Assembly (NCBI GenBank): GCA_949319575.1 | Contig: CASGHD010000023.1 | Coordinates: 1 to 37,694 of the forward strand | Direction of reading: 5' to 3' | Length of the DNA: 37,694 nucleotides | Source: an uncultured Anaerolineales bacterium | Lineage (GTDB): Bacteria > Chloroflexota > Anaerolineae > Anaerolineales > Villigracilaceae | Part shown: positions 5,658 to 13,376 of the stretch, piece after piece | Layout of the letters: every line of letters starts with the position of its first letter | Numbering within the stretch: the stretch's first letter is position 1 | Position numbers and translations under genes: made by a program | Notes under the pieces: generated by a model | What the model saw: only the letters and a program-made list of their open reading frames with translations | Database searches by the model: none | Told to the model about the DNA's origin: nothing

Positions 5658-7874
5658 ATGACAGTTCAAACGATCGGCAAATCCCTGCCCCGCGTAGATG
5701 CGCGGGGGAAAGTAACCGGCGCGTCGCCGTATTCGGGCGACCTTTCGATGCCCGGCATGTTGCATATGAAAATGCTGTTTGCCGGGAGACCACACGCGCG
5801 TGTCCTGCGCGTCGACACATCCAAAGCGGATGTTGCCCCGGGGGTTGTTGCCGTCTACACGGCGAAGGATGTGCCGGTCAACGAGTATGGCTTGCAATGG
5901 CAGGATCAGCCCGTGCTGTGCGGACCCGGTTCCACAAAGCCCGGCGCGGATGTGGTCCGCTTTGTGGGCGACCAGGTTGCGGTGGTGGTGGCTACTACCG
6001 AAGCCGAAGCGGCGTCGGCGGTGAAAATGATCGAGGTGGAGTATGCAGACCTCCCCGTGGTGATCGATGCGGAAGAGGCGATGAAGCCCGGCGCCCCGCG
6101 CATCCATGAACACATCGGCGATTCGAATATCTGCGCGCATTACAAGATCCGCCGGGGGAATGTCGATGAGGCGTTCAGAAGGTCGGATGTGATCGTCGAA
6201 AGCGAGTATCGGACGCCCGTGCAGGAACACGCGTACCTGCAACCGGAAGCGGGGCTTGCGTACATCGATGAGGCGGGGCTTATCACGATCGTATGCGGCG
6301 GTCAGTGGACTCACGAAGACCAGCATCAGGTGGCGCACTCGCTGGGCATGCCAGACGAAAAAATTCGCGTGGTGTACCCGGCGATCGGCGGCGCGTTCGG
6401 CGGTCGCGAGGATATGTCGGTGCAGATCGCGCTCGCGCTGGCGGCATGGAAACTGAACCGCCCGGTGCGCATCATTTGGACGCGGCAAGAGTCCATGATC
6501 GGGCATGGCAAACGGCACGCGACGGTGATCCGCGCCAAATGGGGGGCGACAAATAACGGGAAAGTCAATGCGATTGAAAATGAAATCATCGGCGACGGCG
6601 GCGCGTACATGTACACGTCGAACAAGGTGTTGGGCAATTCCGCCATTACATCGACGGGCGCATATTTCATCCCGAATGTAAAAACGGATGTGTACGGCGT
6701 GTACACCAACAATGTGCCGGGCGCGGCGTTCCGTGGGTTCGGCGCTCCGCAGGCCTTGTTCATGGCTGAAATGCAAATGGATAAACTCGCCGAAAAGCTC
6801 GGCATGGATCCGGTGAAATTCCGCTTGAAGAACGCGTTGCGCGATGGCGATCCGCTGGGCGTTGGCACCCCATCGCCAAGCCCGGTCAGTGTTGCGCAAT
6901 GTATCGAAGCCGCCAGGGATAGGTTTGGGTGGAAAACAGACTATAGACCGCAGACGACAGACCGTCGTCCATCGTCCATTGACAATGGTCTACCATCCAT
7001 AGTCCGGGGTCAGGGTTTTGCCGCAGGGTTCAAAAACATCGGCTTTTCGTTCGGCTATCAGGAAACCTGTTGGGCAAAGATCGAATTGCATGGAAAGAGC
7101 CAGGTCGAGCGGGTGGTTTTGTATCACTCCGGGGCGGAGGTCGGTCAGGGAACGCATACGGTGATGCTGCAAATGGCGGCGGAAGCGACCGGCGTTCCAT
7201 TCGAGAAGGTGGAGTTGATCGCTTCAGATACAGCCACGACCGGCAACTCCGGTTCGGTCTCCGCCTCGCGCATGACGTTCATGGCGGGCAACGCGATCCG
7301 CGGCGCGGCAGACGCGGCATTAAAAAAGTGGGGTTCCGAGGAACGCCCCGCCATTGGCGAGTTCAAATATCTCGCGCCGCGCACCACGCAATTCGACCAT
7401 GACACCGGTTACTCCACGCCCAATTTTGCCTACGCCTTCGTGGCGCAAGCCGCCGAAGTGGAAGTGGATACCGAAACCGGTCACACGCGCGTGATCCGCA
7501 TCGTCTCTGCCGACGACTTGGGCAAGCCGATCAACCCCGCGTTGGTCGAGGGACAGATCGAAGGCGCGGTCGTGCAGGCGCAAGGCTACGCCCTACTTGA
7601 AGATTACAAGACCAAAAACGGGCGCGTGCTTACCGATCAACTCAGCACGTATCTGATCCCCACCATTTGGGATATTCCCGAAAAAGTGGAATCGGTCATT
7701 CTTGAAATCCCCGACCCAAACGGACCTTGGGGGGCGCGCGGCGTGGGCGAATTACCCTATCTTGCGGTTGCCCCCGCCATTGCGTCCGCGATCCACAACG
7801 CCACCGGCGTATGGATCGATGAATTCCCATTCACACCCGAACGCGTTTTGAGGGCGCTGGGCAAGTTATCCTAA
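5658..7874 (+). CDS. Molybdopterin-binding subunit of a xanthine dehydrogenase-family hydroxylase
   Basis: A 738-aa catalytic subunit. The start at 5658 gives MTVQTIGKSLPRVDARGKVT, the usual beginning; the open frame extends further upstream only by overlapping the membrane-protein gene. Residues 1-140 are the a/b hammerhead domain (GRPHARVLRVDTSKADVAPG, FVGDQVAVVVA). Cofactor-binding parts follow: IGGAFGGRED, AAFRGFGAPQALFMAEMQMD, GSVSASRMTFMAGNA, and near the end GARGVGELPYLAVAPAIASA, whose Glu is the family's catalytic base. There is no AYRCSFR loop, so it is not a CO dehydrogenase. Residues 428-449 are encoded by a 66-nt palindromic repeat in frame. The reaction is hydroxylation of an aldehyde or N-heterocycle; the substrate is not evident. 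Confidence 0.93.
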   Translation: MTVQTIGKSLPRVDARGKVTGASPYSGDLSMPGMLHMKMLFAGRPHARVLRVDTSKADVAPGVVAVYTAKDVPVNEYGLQWQDQPVLCGPGSTKPGADVVRFVGDQVAVVVATTEAEAASAVKMIEVEYADLPVVIDAEEAMKPGAPRIHEHIGDSNICAHYKIRRGNVDEAFRRSDVIVESEYRTPVQEHAYLQPEAGLAYIDEAGLITIVCGGQWTHEDQHQVAHSLGMPDEKIRVVYPAIGGAFGGREDMSVQIALALAAWKLNRPVRIIWTRQESMIGHGKRHATVIRAKWGATNNGKVNAIENEIIGDGGAYMYTSNKVLGNSAITSTGAYFIPNVKTDVYGVYTNNVPGAAFRGFGAPQALFMAEMQMDKLAEKLGMDPVKFRLKNALRDGDPLGVGTPSPSPVSVAQCIEAARDRFGWKTDYRPQTTDRRPSSIDNGLPSIVRGQGFAAGFKNIGFSFGYQETCWAKIELHGKSQVERVVLYHSGAEVGQGTHTVMLQMAAEATGVPFEKVELIASDTATTGNSGSVSASRMTFMAGNAIRGAADAALKKWGSEERPAIGEFKYLAPRTTQFDHDTGYSTPNFAYAFVAQAAEVEVDTETGHTRVIRIVSADDLGKPINPALVEGQIEGAVVQAQGYALLEDYKTKNGRVLTDQLSTYLIPTIWDIPEKVESVILEIPDPNGPWGARGVGELPYLAVAPAIASAIHNATGVWIDEFPFTPERVLRALGKLS
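6939..7004 (+). repeat. 66-nt palindromic repeat in frame in the molybdopterin subunit
   Basis: The arms begin GACTATAGACC and end CCATAGTC, and the centre is CGTCCATTGACAATGG. It adds exactly 22 codons (DYRPQTTDRRPSSIDNG, then LPSIV) between the RFGWK block and the GQGFAAGFKN block. The wording matches the repeats at 4687-4735 and 25589-25656. No frame disruption results. Confidence 0.75.
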
Positions 7875-7882
7875 ATGCGGCG

Positions 7883-8764
7883 ATGCCTTTCCCTGTCCGT
7901 AACGAAACGAAAGAATTGAACGCCAACGCCCGCCACTCAGCGGGCGGTTCTTTCATTCAACTTCCCGGCGGCATCACCCATTACGAAGCAGGCGGGAACA
8001 AATCAGGCGACCTTGTCGTTTTGGCACATGGCTTTTCTGTCCCGTATTTTATTTACGACCCCACGTTTGAGTTCCTTTCACGATCAGGCTTTCGCGTGAT
8101 ACGCTACGATCTGTTTGGTCGCGGATACTCCGACCGCCCGCAAGCAACCTACGATATCGACTTCTTCGTCGCGCAACTTGCAGATTTACTGGACGCCCTG
8201 CGCGTCTCCTCCCCAGTGAGTTTGGTGGGGCTGTCCATGGGCGGACCCATCGCCTCGACGTTTACCGTCCGCTACCCCGAGCGGATTCGCAAACTCACGC
8301 TGATTGATCCCGCCGGCGCCAAGCCCATCGCCACATCTCTCCTGCTACGGGCGGCGAAACTGCCGCAGGTGGCAGAGACCGTCTTGCGTCTGGTTGGAAG
8401 CGATTTCATGATAAAAAGTATTGCCGACGATTTCTTCGACCCCGCGCTAGTGGCGCATTTTCAATCGAGATACAAAATCCAAATGCAATACAAAGGATTC
8501 ATGAACGCCATCCTCTCCACGATCCGCAACGGTATGCTCAACTCGTTTTTGGATGTGTATCAGCAACTCGGCGTTATGGAAACGCCCGTCCTACTGTTCT
8601 GGGGACGGAACGATCACACCGTTCCGTTTGCGCACAGCGCATTGGTTTGCGCGGCAATTCCACAGGTGGAATTTCACGCGATCGAAGGATGCGGGCATCT
8701 CCCGCATTACGAAAAGCCCGAACAGGTTAACCCGATCCTGTTGGAATTTTTGAGGCAGGCATGA
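7883..8764 (+). CDS. Alpha/beta hydrolase
   Basis: A 293-aa cytoplasmic hydrolase of the alpha/beta fold. The oxyanion region is VVLAHGFSVP near residue 45, followed by VIRYDLFGRGYSDRP. The nucleophile is Ser118 in GLSMGG, the acid is the Asp in FWGRNDHTVP, and the base is the His in GCGHLPHYEKP near the C-terminus, so the triad is complete. It starts 8 nt after the molybdopterin subunit and overlaps the next gene by 4 nt, so it is probably co-transcribed. It may hydrolyse an ester, lactone or amide connected with the hydroxylase substrate, but the sequence alone does not define a substrate. Confidence 0.92.
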   Translation: MPFPVRNETKELNANARHSAGGSFIQLPGGITHYEAGGNKSGDLVVLAHGFSVPYFIYDPTFEFLSRSGFRVIRYDLFGRGYSDRPQATYDIDFFVAQLADLLDALRVSSPVSLVGLSMGGPIASTFTVRYPERIRKLTLIDPAGAKPIATSLLLRAAKLPQVAETVLRLVGSDFMIKSIADDFFDPALVAHFQSRYKIQMQYKGFMNAILSTIRNGMLNSFLDVYQQLGVMETPVLLFWGRNDHTVPFAHSALVCAAIPQVEFHAIEGCGHLPHYEKPEQVNPILLEFLRQA

Positions 8765-9468
8765 TCCGCAGGTTAATCGATTATTTTTCCCACAACAAAT
8801 ACCGCCTGACGATGTTCGCCCTGCTGGCTGGCGCGACGGTTATCTCGGTTGCCATCTGGCGTTTCCGCGTGGACTACAGCGGGAGCGGCAATTACACCTT
8901 CTTGATCTGGAATTTGTTCCTGGCGTGGATTCCGTTCCTCATTGCGTATTTCACCTATACCCTCACCCTGTCGCGGCGGTTTGTGTATGTGGTGGTTCCG
9001 ATCGCCGCTTTCATCTGGCTGATCTTTTTCCCCAACGCGCCTTACATCCTGACCGACTTTCAGCATTTGGATTACTGGCACGATGTGCCGGTCTGGTATG
9101 ACGTGATGTTGCTGGTCTGGTTCGCATTCACCGGATTATTGCTGGGATTGGTTTCCCTGTTCCTCATGCAGGAGATCATACGGCGCGAGTTTGGGCGCTG
9201 GGTCGGCTGGGGATTTGTCGCGCTCGTCGCCGGGCTGAGTAGCGCGGGTGTGTATGTCGGTCGTTTTCTGCGTTGGAACTCGTGGGATATCTTTTATAAC
9301 CCCGCCGGCATGGCGCAACACACGCTACAAAGCATCCAAAACCCCAGCCTGCAATCTATCGGCTTCACCAGCCTGTTCGGAATGTTCTTCCTGTTCTCAT
9401 ACATTACACTCTACACGTTCGGACATCTTTTGCTGGAACGGCAGGCAAACACGCAAGGAGCATCATGA
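8761..9468 (+). CDS. DUF1361 integral membrane protein, copy 1
   Basis: A 235-aa protein with about six membrane spans (near residues 17-32, 44-65, 73-93, 113-135, 146-166 and 200-220). The DUF1361 signature is clear: LIWNLFLAWIPFLIAY and then WLIFFPNAPYILTDFQHL. Function is unknown. It overlaps both neighbours by 4 nt, so it is tightly coupled to the hydrolase and the DinB gene. A paralogue with the same signature lies one gene downstream, at 9967-10725. The conserved Asn, Pro and Asp residues between spans suggest a shared functional site, but no catalytic role is established. Confidence 0.88.
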   Translation: MIRRLIDYFSHNKYRLTMFALLAGATVISVAIWRFRVDYSGSGNYTFLIWNLFLAWIPFLIAYFTYTLTLSRRFVYVVVPIAAFIWLIFFPNAPYILTDFQHLDYWHDVPVWYDVMLLVWFAFTGLLLGLVSLFLMQEIIRREFGRWVGWGFVALVAGLSSAGVYVGRFLRWNSWDIFYNPAGMAQHTLQSIQNPSLQSIGFTSLFGMFFLFSYITLYTFGHLLLERQANTQGAS

Positions 9469-9959
9469 ACAAACAAGATATTCAATTCCTCTTCCAATAC
9501 AACCAGTGGTCGACGAAAAAGATCATGGACGCCGCATCACGCCTGACGCCGGCGCAATTCCTCGCGCCCGCAGAGTTCCCGCAGGGAGGTTTGCGCGGCA
9601 CGCTCACCCACGCCTTGTTCGCCGAATGGATCTGGCGCAACCGCTGGGAAGGAACATCGCCCGCGCATCGCATCCAACCCGATGAGTTCCCAACCTTCGA
9701 GTCCCTCCGCGCGCGCTGGCTGGAGGAGGAAAAACTCGTGATGAAGTTCGTGGAGGAAGTTAGCGAGGAAAGGTTGAACAGCCCGTTCAGTTACACAAAC
9801 ACCGAGGGCAAGACGCTCACTCGAATTCTGTGGCAGGCAATGGCGCACGTGGTCAACCACGGCACGCAACATAAAACGGAAGCCGCGGCCATCCTCACCT
9901 CGCTCGGTCAATCGCCGGGCGATATCGATATGATCTGGTTCGCGGCGGAATACAAGTGA
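9465..9959 (+). CDS. DinB-like four-helix metalloprotein
   Basis: A 164-aa protein of the DinB/YfiT superfamily. It has a FQYNQWSTKKIMDAA first helix, His49 in LTHALFAEW, and the late HVVNHGTQHKTE motif (His128, His132, His136). The usual metal triad would be His49, His132 and His136, so the metal site appears intact. Such proteins bind Zn or Ni and are often thiol-dependent transferases or damage-inducible proteins of unknown role. The gene overlaps the upstream DUF1361 gene by 4 nt and lies 7 nt before the second DUF1361 gene, so it sits between the two paralogues. Confidence 0.9.
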   Translation: MNKQDIQFLFQYNQWSTKKIMDAASRLTPAQFLAPAEFPQGGLRGTLTHALFAEWIWRNRWEGTSPAHRIQPDEFPTFESLRARWLEEEKLVMKFVEEVSEERLNSPFSYTNTEGKTLTRILWQAMAHVVNHGTQHKTEAAAILTSLGQSPGDIDMIWFAAEYK

Positions 9960-9966
9960 ACCCAAA

Positions 9967-10725
9967 ATGGTATCTGTGAAAAATCGACTTCGTAATTTCC
10001 TGCTCCGCAACCGCTACAACCTGGCGGTATTCACCCTGCTTAACGTGGCGTGCGCCATGTGCATTGCCCTCGTCGGAGCGCGGGTGGCATACACCGATTC
10101 CGGGCGGCGGCTGGATTTGATCTGGAATTTATTCCTCGCATGGATTCCATTTATCCTTGCCTATGTTGCGCACGCCTTCTCGTGGAGGCGCCTGACGTTG
10201 TACATTTTGATCCCATTCGTCTCTTTCCTGTGGCTGATATTCTTCCCCAACGCGCCCTACATGCTGACCGATCTGCAAGACCTCGCTCGCGGTTCATTTG
10301 GCGCGCCGCTTTGGTACGACGTGATCATCGTCGTCTGGTGTTCGTGGACGGCGATGTTGCTGGGCGTCGTTTCGTTATATCTGATGCAAGACATCGTCCA
10401 GCGCGCATTCGGGCGTTTCATCGGTTGGATGTTCGTTTTCGCCATCTCTGCCTTGAGCAGTTTTGGGATCTACCTCGGGCGGTTCGTCCGCTTGAATTCG
10501 TGGGACATCCTGCAAAACCCGGCAGAAACCGCCATGGGAATTCTCGGTCTGGTCATCGACCCAAGCCGGCGGCTTGCCGCATTCACGTTGCTCTACGCGG
10601 TTTTCTTCCTCTACATTTATCTCATTCTGTATTCATTTAGCCACATGTTACAGGCGCAGAACCTGAAAGCCAACGAAACGCCCGAACAACTGGCAGGGAC
10701 GCAACCATCCGATGCGCGGCGATAA
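9967..10725 (+). CDS. DUF1361 integral membrane protein, copy 2
   Basis: A 252-aa paralogue of the protein at 8761-9468, with the same WNLFLAWIPFILAYVAH and WLIFFPNAPYMLTDLQDL segments, the same RLNSWDI stretch and the same span layout. The N-terminus is longer and basic (MVSVKNRLRNFLLRNRYN), and the C-terminal tail after the last span is polar. It overlaps the YqeB-like gene by 14 nt. The two copies share the motifs but differ widely between them, so the duplication is not recent. Confidence 0.88.
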   Translation: MVSVKNRLRNFLLRNRYNLAVFTLLNVACAMCIALVGARVAYTDSGRRLDLIWNLFLAWIPFILAYVAHAFSWRRLTLYILIPFVSFLWLIFFPNAPYMLTDLQDLARGSFGAPLWYDVIIVVWCSWTAMLLGVVSLYLMQDIVQRAFGRFIGWMFVFAISALSSFGIYLGRFVRLNSWDILQNPAETAMGILGLVIDPSRRLAAFTLLYAVFFLYIYLILYSFSHMLQAQNLKANETPEQLAGTQPSDARR

Positions 10726-11518
10726 CGCGGTTTTAATTCGAGGCGGCGGCGACCTTGCCACAGGCGTGGCATTGCGCTTGCATCGGGCGGGCATCCATGT
10801 CGCCATCGCTGAACTTCCGCAACCGCTGGCGGTGCGCAGAACAGTTTCCTTTGCCGAAGCGGTGTACGAGGGGGCGCACACGGTCGAAGGCGTAGAGTCG
10901 CGGCTGGTCGAAGCGAATCAGTTGTCCACGTGGGAGGAAGCGAATTGCATCCCCGTGATCGTCGACCCGGATGCGAATCTGCTCGGGATGATCCAATTCA
11001 CTGTCGTGGTCGATGCGCGACTGTTGAAAAGTCCGCCGGCGCCGCTCCCGGCCCCCGCCCCGCTTCACATCGGACTTGGACCTGGTTTCACAGCGGGGAG
11101 CGATTGCCACGCTGTGATCGAAACCCGCCGAGGCCATACGCTTGGGCGCGTGTATTGGTCGGGGTCGACCCAACCCGATTCCGGCGAGCCGGAAGGCGAT
11201 CCGCGCCGTGTTCTTCGCTCGCCCGCCGGCGGTGTGATCATAGGGGTGAAAAATATCGGCGAGTATTGCGCGGAAGGCGAAGTGGTTGCCATGATAGATA
11301 ACCAGTTTCCTGTGACCAGCCCCTTCGGCGGCATGTTGCGCGGCTTGATCCGCTCCGGCTTGCAGGCGCCCAAAGGGTTGAAGATCGGCGATGTGGATGT
11401 TCGCAATGACCTAAGCGCATGTTTCCTCGCTTCCGATAAGGCGCTCGCCATTGCGGGCGGCGCGCTGGAGGCGATCCTTGCCAAGCCTGAGATTCGGTCA
11501 AAACTGTTTGTCAGTTAA
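10712..11518 (+). CDS. yqeB: YqeB/EF2563-like molybdenum hydroxylase accessory protein
   Basis: A 268-aa protein. The N-terminal VLIRGGGDLATGVALRLHRA is a Rossmann-like nucleotide loop, followed by AIAELPQPLAVRRTVSFAEA and YEGAHTVEGVESRLV. The middle has IGLGPGFTAGSDCHAVIETR and the end GDVDVRNDLSACFLASDKAL and IAGGALEAIL. These are marks of the family named in EF2563 and E. coli YqeB, found with selenium-dependent molybdenum hydroxylases and thought to help install or mature the cofactor. It is the last gene of the run that begins with the hydroxylase, which supports that role. A Pro/Ala-rich linker (SPPAPLPAPAP) separates the two halves. Presence of yqeB hints at, but does not prove, a labile selenium ligand in the enzyme. 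Confidence 0.85.
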   Translation: MRGDNAVLIRGGGDLATGVALRLHRAGIHVAIAELPQPLAVRRTVSFAEAVYEGAHTVEGVESRLVEANQLSTWEEANCIPVIVDPDANLLGMIQFTVVVDARLLKSPPAPLPAPAPLHIGLGPGFTAGSDCHAVIETRRGHTLGRVYWSGSTQPDSGEPEGDPRRVLRSPAGGVIIGVKNIGEYCAEGEVVAMIDNQFPVTSPFGGMLRGLIRSGLQAPKGLKIGDVDVRNDLSACFLASDKALAIAGGALEAILAKPEIRSKLFVS

Positions 11519-11627
11519 TGTTCGACAAGGCTTCGGCACGCGAGGCGCGCGGACAACACGGAACTCTCCGTAAAAAACGGAATCCAATCCGTTCATAAAG
11601 AAAAATCTGCGTTTTTCAGCGTCCAAC
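11519..11627. other. Gap between yqeB and the unknown gene
   Basis: This holds a TTCGACAAGGCTTCGGCACG stretch like the TTCGACAGGCTCAGCACAAG repeat at 18507-18529, and small hairpins such as CCGTAAAAAACGG. I see no clear terminator or promoter. Confidence 0.4.
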
Positions 11628-12623
11628 ATGGGTTTTAGCTTATCACCGATAAAGTCTATTTTCTATCGGGGGCTTGCAACGAACCCGCATCCGTTGTATG
11701 CTTGCGCAATGACGCTCGCGCTTTCGTTTCGGCGGTCGATCTTTCAGCCTCGTGAGATTTCTGCCGGCAATGGCTCGCCGCGAAAAGTCCATTGGGTTGG
11801 AGGCAGAAGCCCCGTTGAGACGAATCAAAACCATGCCCAACATGGAGACAACAACCCAGGGAAGAAGTCTTCAAGCGGTTATCACAGCCTTTCCGATATA
11901 AAAATTGGGGACGTTAACCAAGCCTATCGCAATTTTCATCCCCTCATTGCTCCGAGCCACCTCCCTGGCTGGGTTGCCCCCGGCTATTTCTGCGCAATTC
12001 CCCTCGCGCAGACAAACGAATATCGTCCTTCGGCAGTTTTTGGGCGGGTGAAATCCTGCTATCCCGCCGATGGGTATGTTCAAAACATTCACGAAATGGA
12101 GTTGTTGTTTCCCAAGCCGGGGAACGAGCCATTGGAGTTGAATATTCGGCAGAACGAGATCGACTTTGAATCCACTGTGCCGGCGCAAAGTTATTGCGCC
12201 AGACTCAAAATCTTTCTCTCGCCGCCCGAGCAAGCGGACTTTGCGCGTTTCGAGGATGTTTACCTGCAATACAGCTACATGCCCGAATTCATCACGCGAT
12301 ACGTCGACCTGGCGGACGTGAATGAATTCAATTACAACGATTTCCCAGATGTGGTTGTGGTCAGCTCGCGTTGGTTTGAGCTTGCCTGTGAAGCGTCTGA
12401 TGGGCAGGTGTGCGAGAAATTGCATCAACTGATCAAGTGGAACAAAACGGTCGTGAACTATCACCCGTTGACTTTGGAAAATGATGTTCATACCCTGAAC
12501 CGCGAACTGGGATTCAAGCACGGGTTTACCGATCTAGCCCTGATCGAGCCTGAAACGCCGGCGCAAACCCTTGAGTTCGTATCACGGACGTTCGATAGAA
12601 TTTTCATGCAAGGTATGAGATAA
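11628..12623 (+). CDS. Unknown protein with uncertain start
   Basis: The open frame is 331 codons, but only the part from about residue 100 looks like real protein. It has patches such as PAQSYCARLKIFLSPPEQAD, MPEFITRYVDLADVNEFNYN, then DFPDVVVVSSRWFELACEAS and a C-terminal FVSRTFDRIF. The first 90-100 codons read as low-quality translation with odd composition (many N, S, H and G), no ribosome binding site, and several small hairpins such as CCGATA...TATCGG near 11647. The true start may be the ATG near 12097 or a GTG near 12049, or the gene may be the 3' remnant of a larger one. I do not recognise the family. The YVDLADV...FPDVVVVSSRWF region could be a soluble domain of a membrane glycosyltransferase, but that is a guess. 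Confidence 0.5.
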   Translation: MGFSLSPIKSIFYRGLATNPHPLYACAMTLALSFRRSIFQPREISAGNGSPRKVHWVGGRSPVETNQNHAQHGDNNPGKKSSSGYHSLSDIKIGDVNQAYRNFHPLIAPSHLPGWVAPGYFCAIPLAQTNEYRPSAVFGRVKSCYPADGYVQNIHEMELLFPKPGNEPLELNIRQNEIDFESTVPAQSYCARLKIFLSPPEQADFARFEDVYLQYSYMPEFITRYVDLADVNEFNYNDFPDVVVVSSRWFELACEASDGQVCEKLHQLIKWNKTVVNYHPLTLENDVHTLNRELGFKHGFTDLALIEPETPAQTLEFVSRTFDRIFMQGMR

Positions 12624-12624
12624 T
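12619..12624 (+). promoter_or_regulatory. Candidate -10 box for the Thr/Pro-rich protein
   Basis: GATAAT lies 6 nt before the GTG start at 12631. There is no Shine-Dalgarno, so a leaderless transcript is possible. No clear -35 hexamer is seen. Confidence 0.35.
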
Positions 12625-12630
12625 CCCACT

Positions 12631-13218
12631 GTGGATGCAGGACAGGAAGATATCGCGTTAGCCAACCGCCCGAGAGATTACGCCGGGCTCTTGTGGATCT
12701 TTGCCGCCAGCATGTTGGGGTTCAGCATGTTCTGCGCCACATCCGCCATCGCGCTTTCCGATCCTACCTTGCCTACCCCGATCGTGATCCAAGCCCGTGA
12801 CATTCCGAACCTGGCATTTTCGAACTTAAACACCGCCGCCGCGCAAACTGCGCAGGCATTCGCCCAGCTGGTTGCCACCGGCACCCCCACCAGTACGTTC
12901 ACGCCCAGCCCCACTTGGACATCCTCCCCAACCCTGACGAATACCGCAACCCGCGCGCCTATAAACCCAACGAAGACTGCCACGAGAAAGTCTGAACCTC
13001 AACCAACGATCATTTTGCCGACCGCCACTCGAAAACCGACGAACATCCCCCCGACAAACACAGCTGTAGTGATCGTTGGATCCACTGGCACCGCCATTTC
13101 AACGGAACCGCCAACAGAAACTCCTGTGCCAGAACCCACTGAACCGCCGCCACCTCCCACAGACACCCAGGAACCGCCGCCTCCCACAGACACACCGCCG
13201 GCGATAACAACACCCTAA
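12631..13218 (+). CDS. Membrane-anchored Thr/Pro-rich low-complexity protein
   Basis: A 195-aa protein starting at GTG. Residues about 19-42 (GLLWIFAASMLGFSMFCATS) are one membrane span; the rest is extracytoplasmic. After a short AAAQTAQAFAQLVATGTPTS stretch, the chain becomes nearly all T, P, S, N and E (TFTPSPTWTSSPTLT, then PTETPVPEPTEPPPPPTDTQ). Such Thr/Pro stalks are very common in Anaerolineae and probably space a domain from the surface or carry glycans. Here no folded domain follows, so the protein is an anchor plus stalk. It starts 7 nt after the unknown gene and is followed by a hairpin. Confidence 0.75.
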   Translation: MDAGQEDIALANRPRDYAGLLWIFAASMLGFSMFCATSAIALSDPTLPTPIVIQARDIPNLAFSNLNTAAAQTAQAFAQLVATGTPTSTFTPSPTWTSSPTLTNTATRAPINPTKTATRKSEPQPTIILPTATRKPTNIPPTNTAVVIVGSTGTAISTEPPTETPVPEPTEPPPPPTDTQEPPPPTDTPPAITTP

Positions 13219-13238
13219 AATTAGCAGCCGCCATTATG

Positions 13239-13265
13239 CCCGTTCGCGGTTGAACCGCGAACGGG
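13239..13265 (+). terminator. Perfect hairpin after the Thr/Pro-rich gene
   Basis: A 12-bp stem (CCCGTTCGCGGT with ACCGCGAACGGG) and a TGA loop. No T-run follows, so it may be a weak terminator or a mobile palindrome. Confidence 0.5.
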
Positions 13266-13329
13266 ATGCGCGATTTGACAAGCAAATCGAACCACATCTC
13301 CGACAATGGAGCAGTGATCTGAAAACTCC

Positions 13330-13358
13330 TTGACTTACCCTCTGCCTCCTTGTATACT
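13330..13358 (+). promoter_or_regulatory. Sigma-A promoter of the FadR-like gene
   Basis: TTGACT and TATACT are separated by exactly 17 nt. The -10 box ends 18 nt before the ATG at 13377, giving a leader of about 10 nt with no Shine-Dalgarno. The alternative upstream TTG start at 13350 lies inside this promoter, which argues against it. Confidence 0.75.
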
Positions 13359-13361
13359 CGA

Positions 13362-13376
13362 ATTAATCAGATTAAT
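13362..13376. promoter_or_regulatory. Candidate operator for autoregulation
   Basis: ATTAAT-CAG-ATTAAT is an inverted repeat centred just past the -10 box, overlapping the expected start of transcription and ending at the ATG of the regulator. Placement suggests binding by the encoded FadR-like protein, but this has not been tested. Confidence 0.4.

Noticed and set aside
5457-6899. 480-codon open frame on the minus strand
   Set aside because: Antisense to the molybdopterin subunit; His/Arg-rich composition is typical of shadow frames in GC-rich genes.
5658-7874. Selenocysteine in the molybdenum hydroxylase, suggested by yqeB
   Set aside because: No in-frame TGA is present. In this enzyme group selenium is a labile ligand and not selenocysteine, so the gene gives no evidence either way.
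11640-11900. Possible 6S, RNase P or tmRNA gene
   Set aside because: Hairpins are present but none of the conserved sequence blocks of these RNAs could be recognised.
13350-13376. Upstream TTG start for the FadR-like regulator
   Set aside because: The extra codons lie within the -10 box and spacer of a near-consensus promoter.
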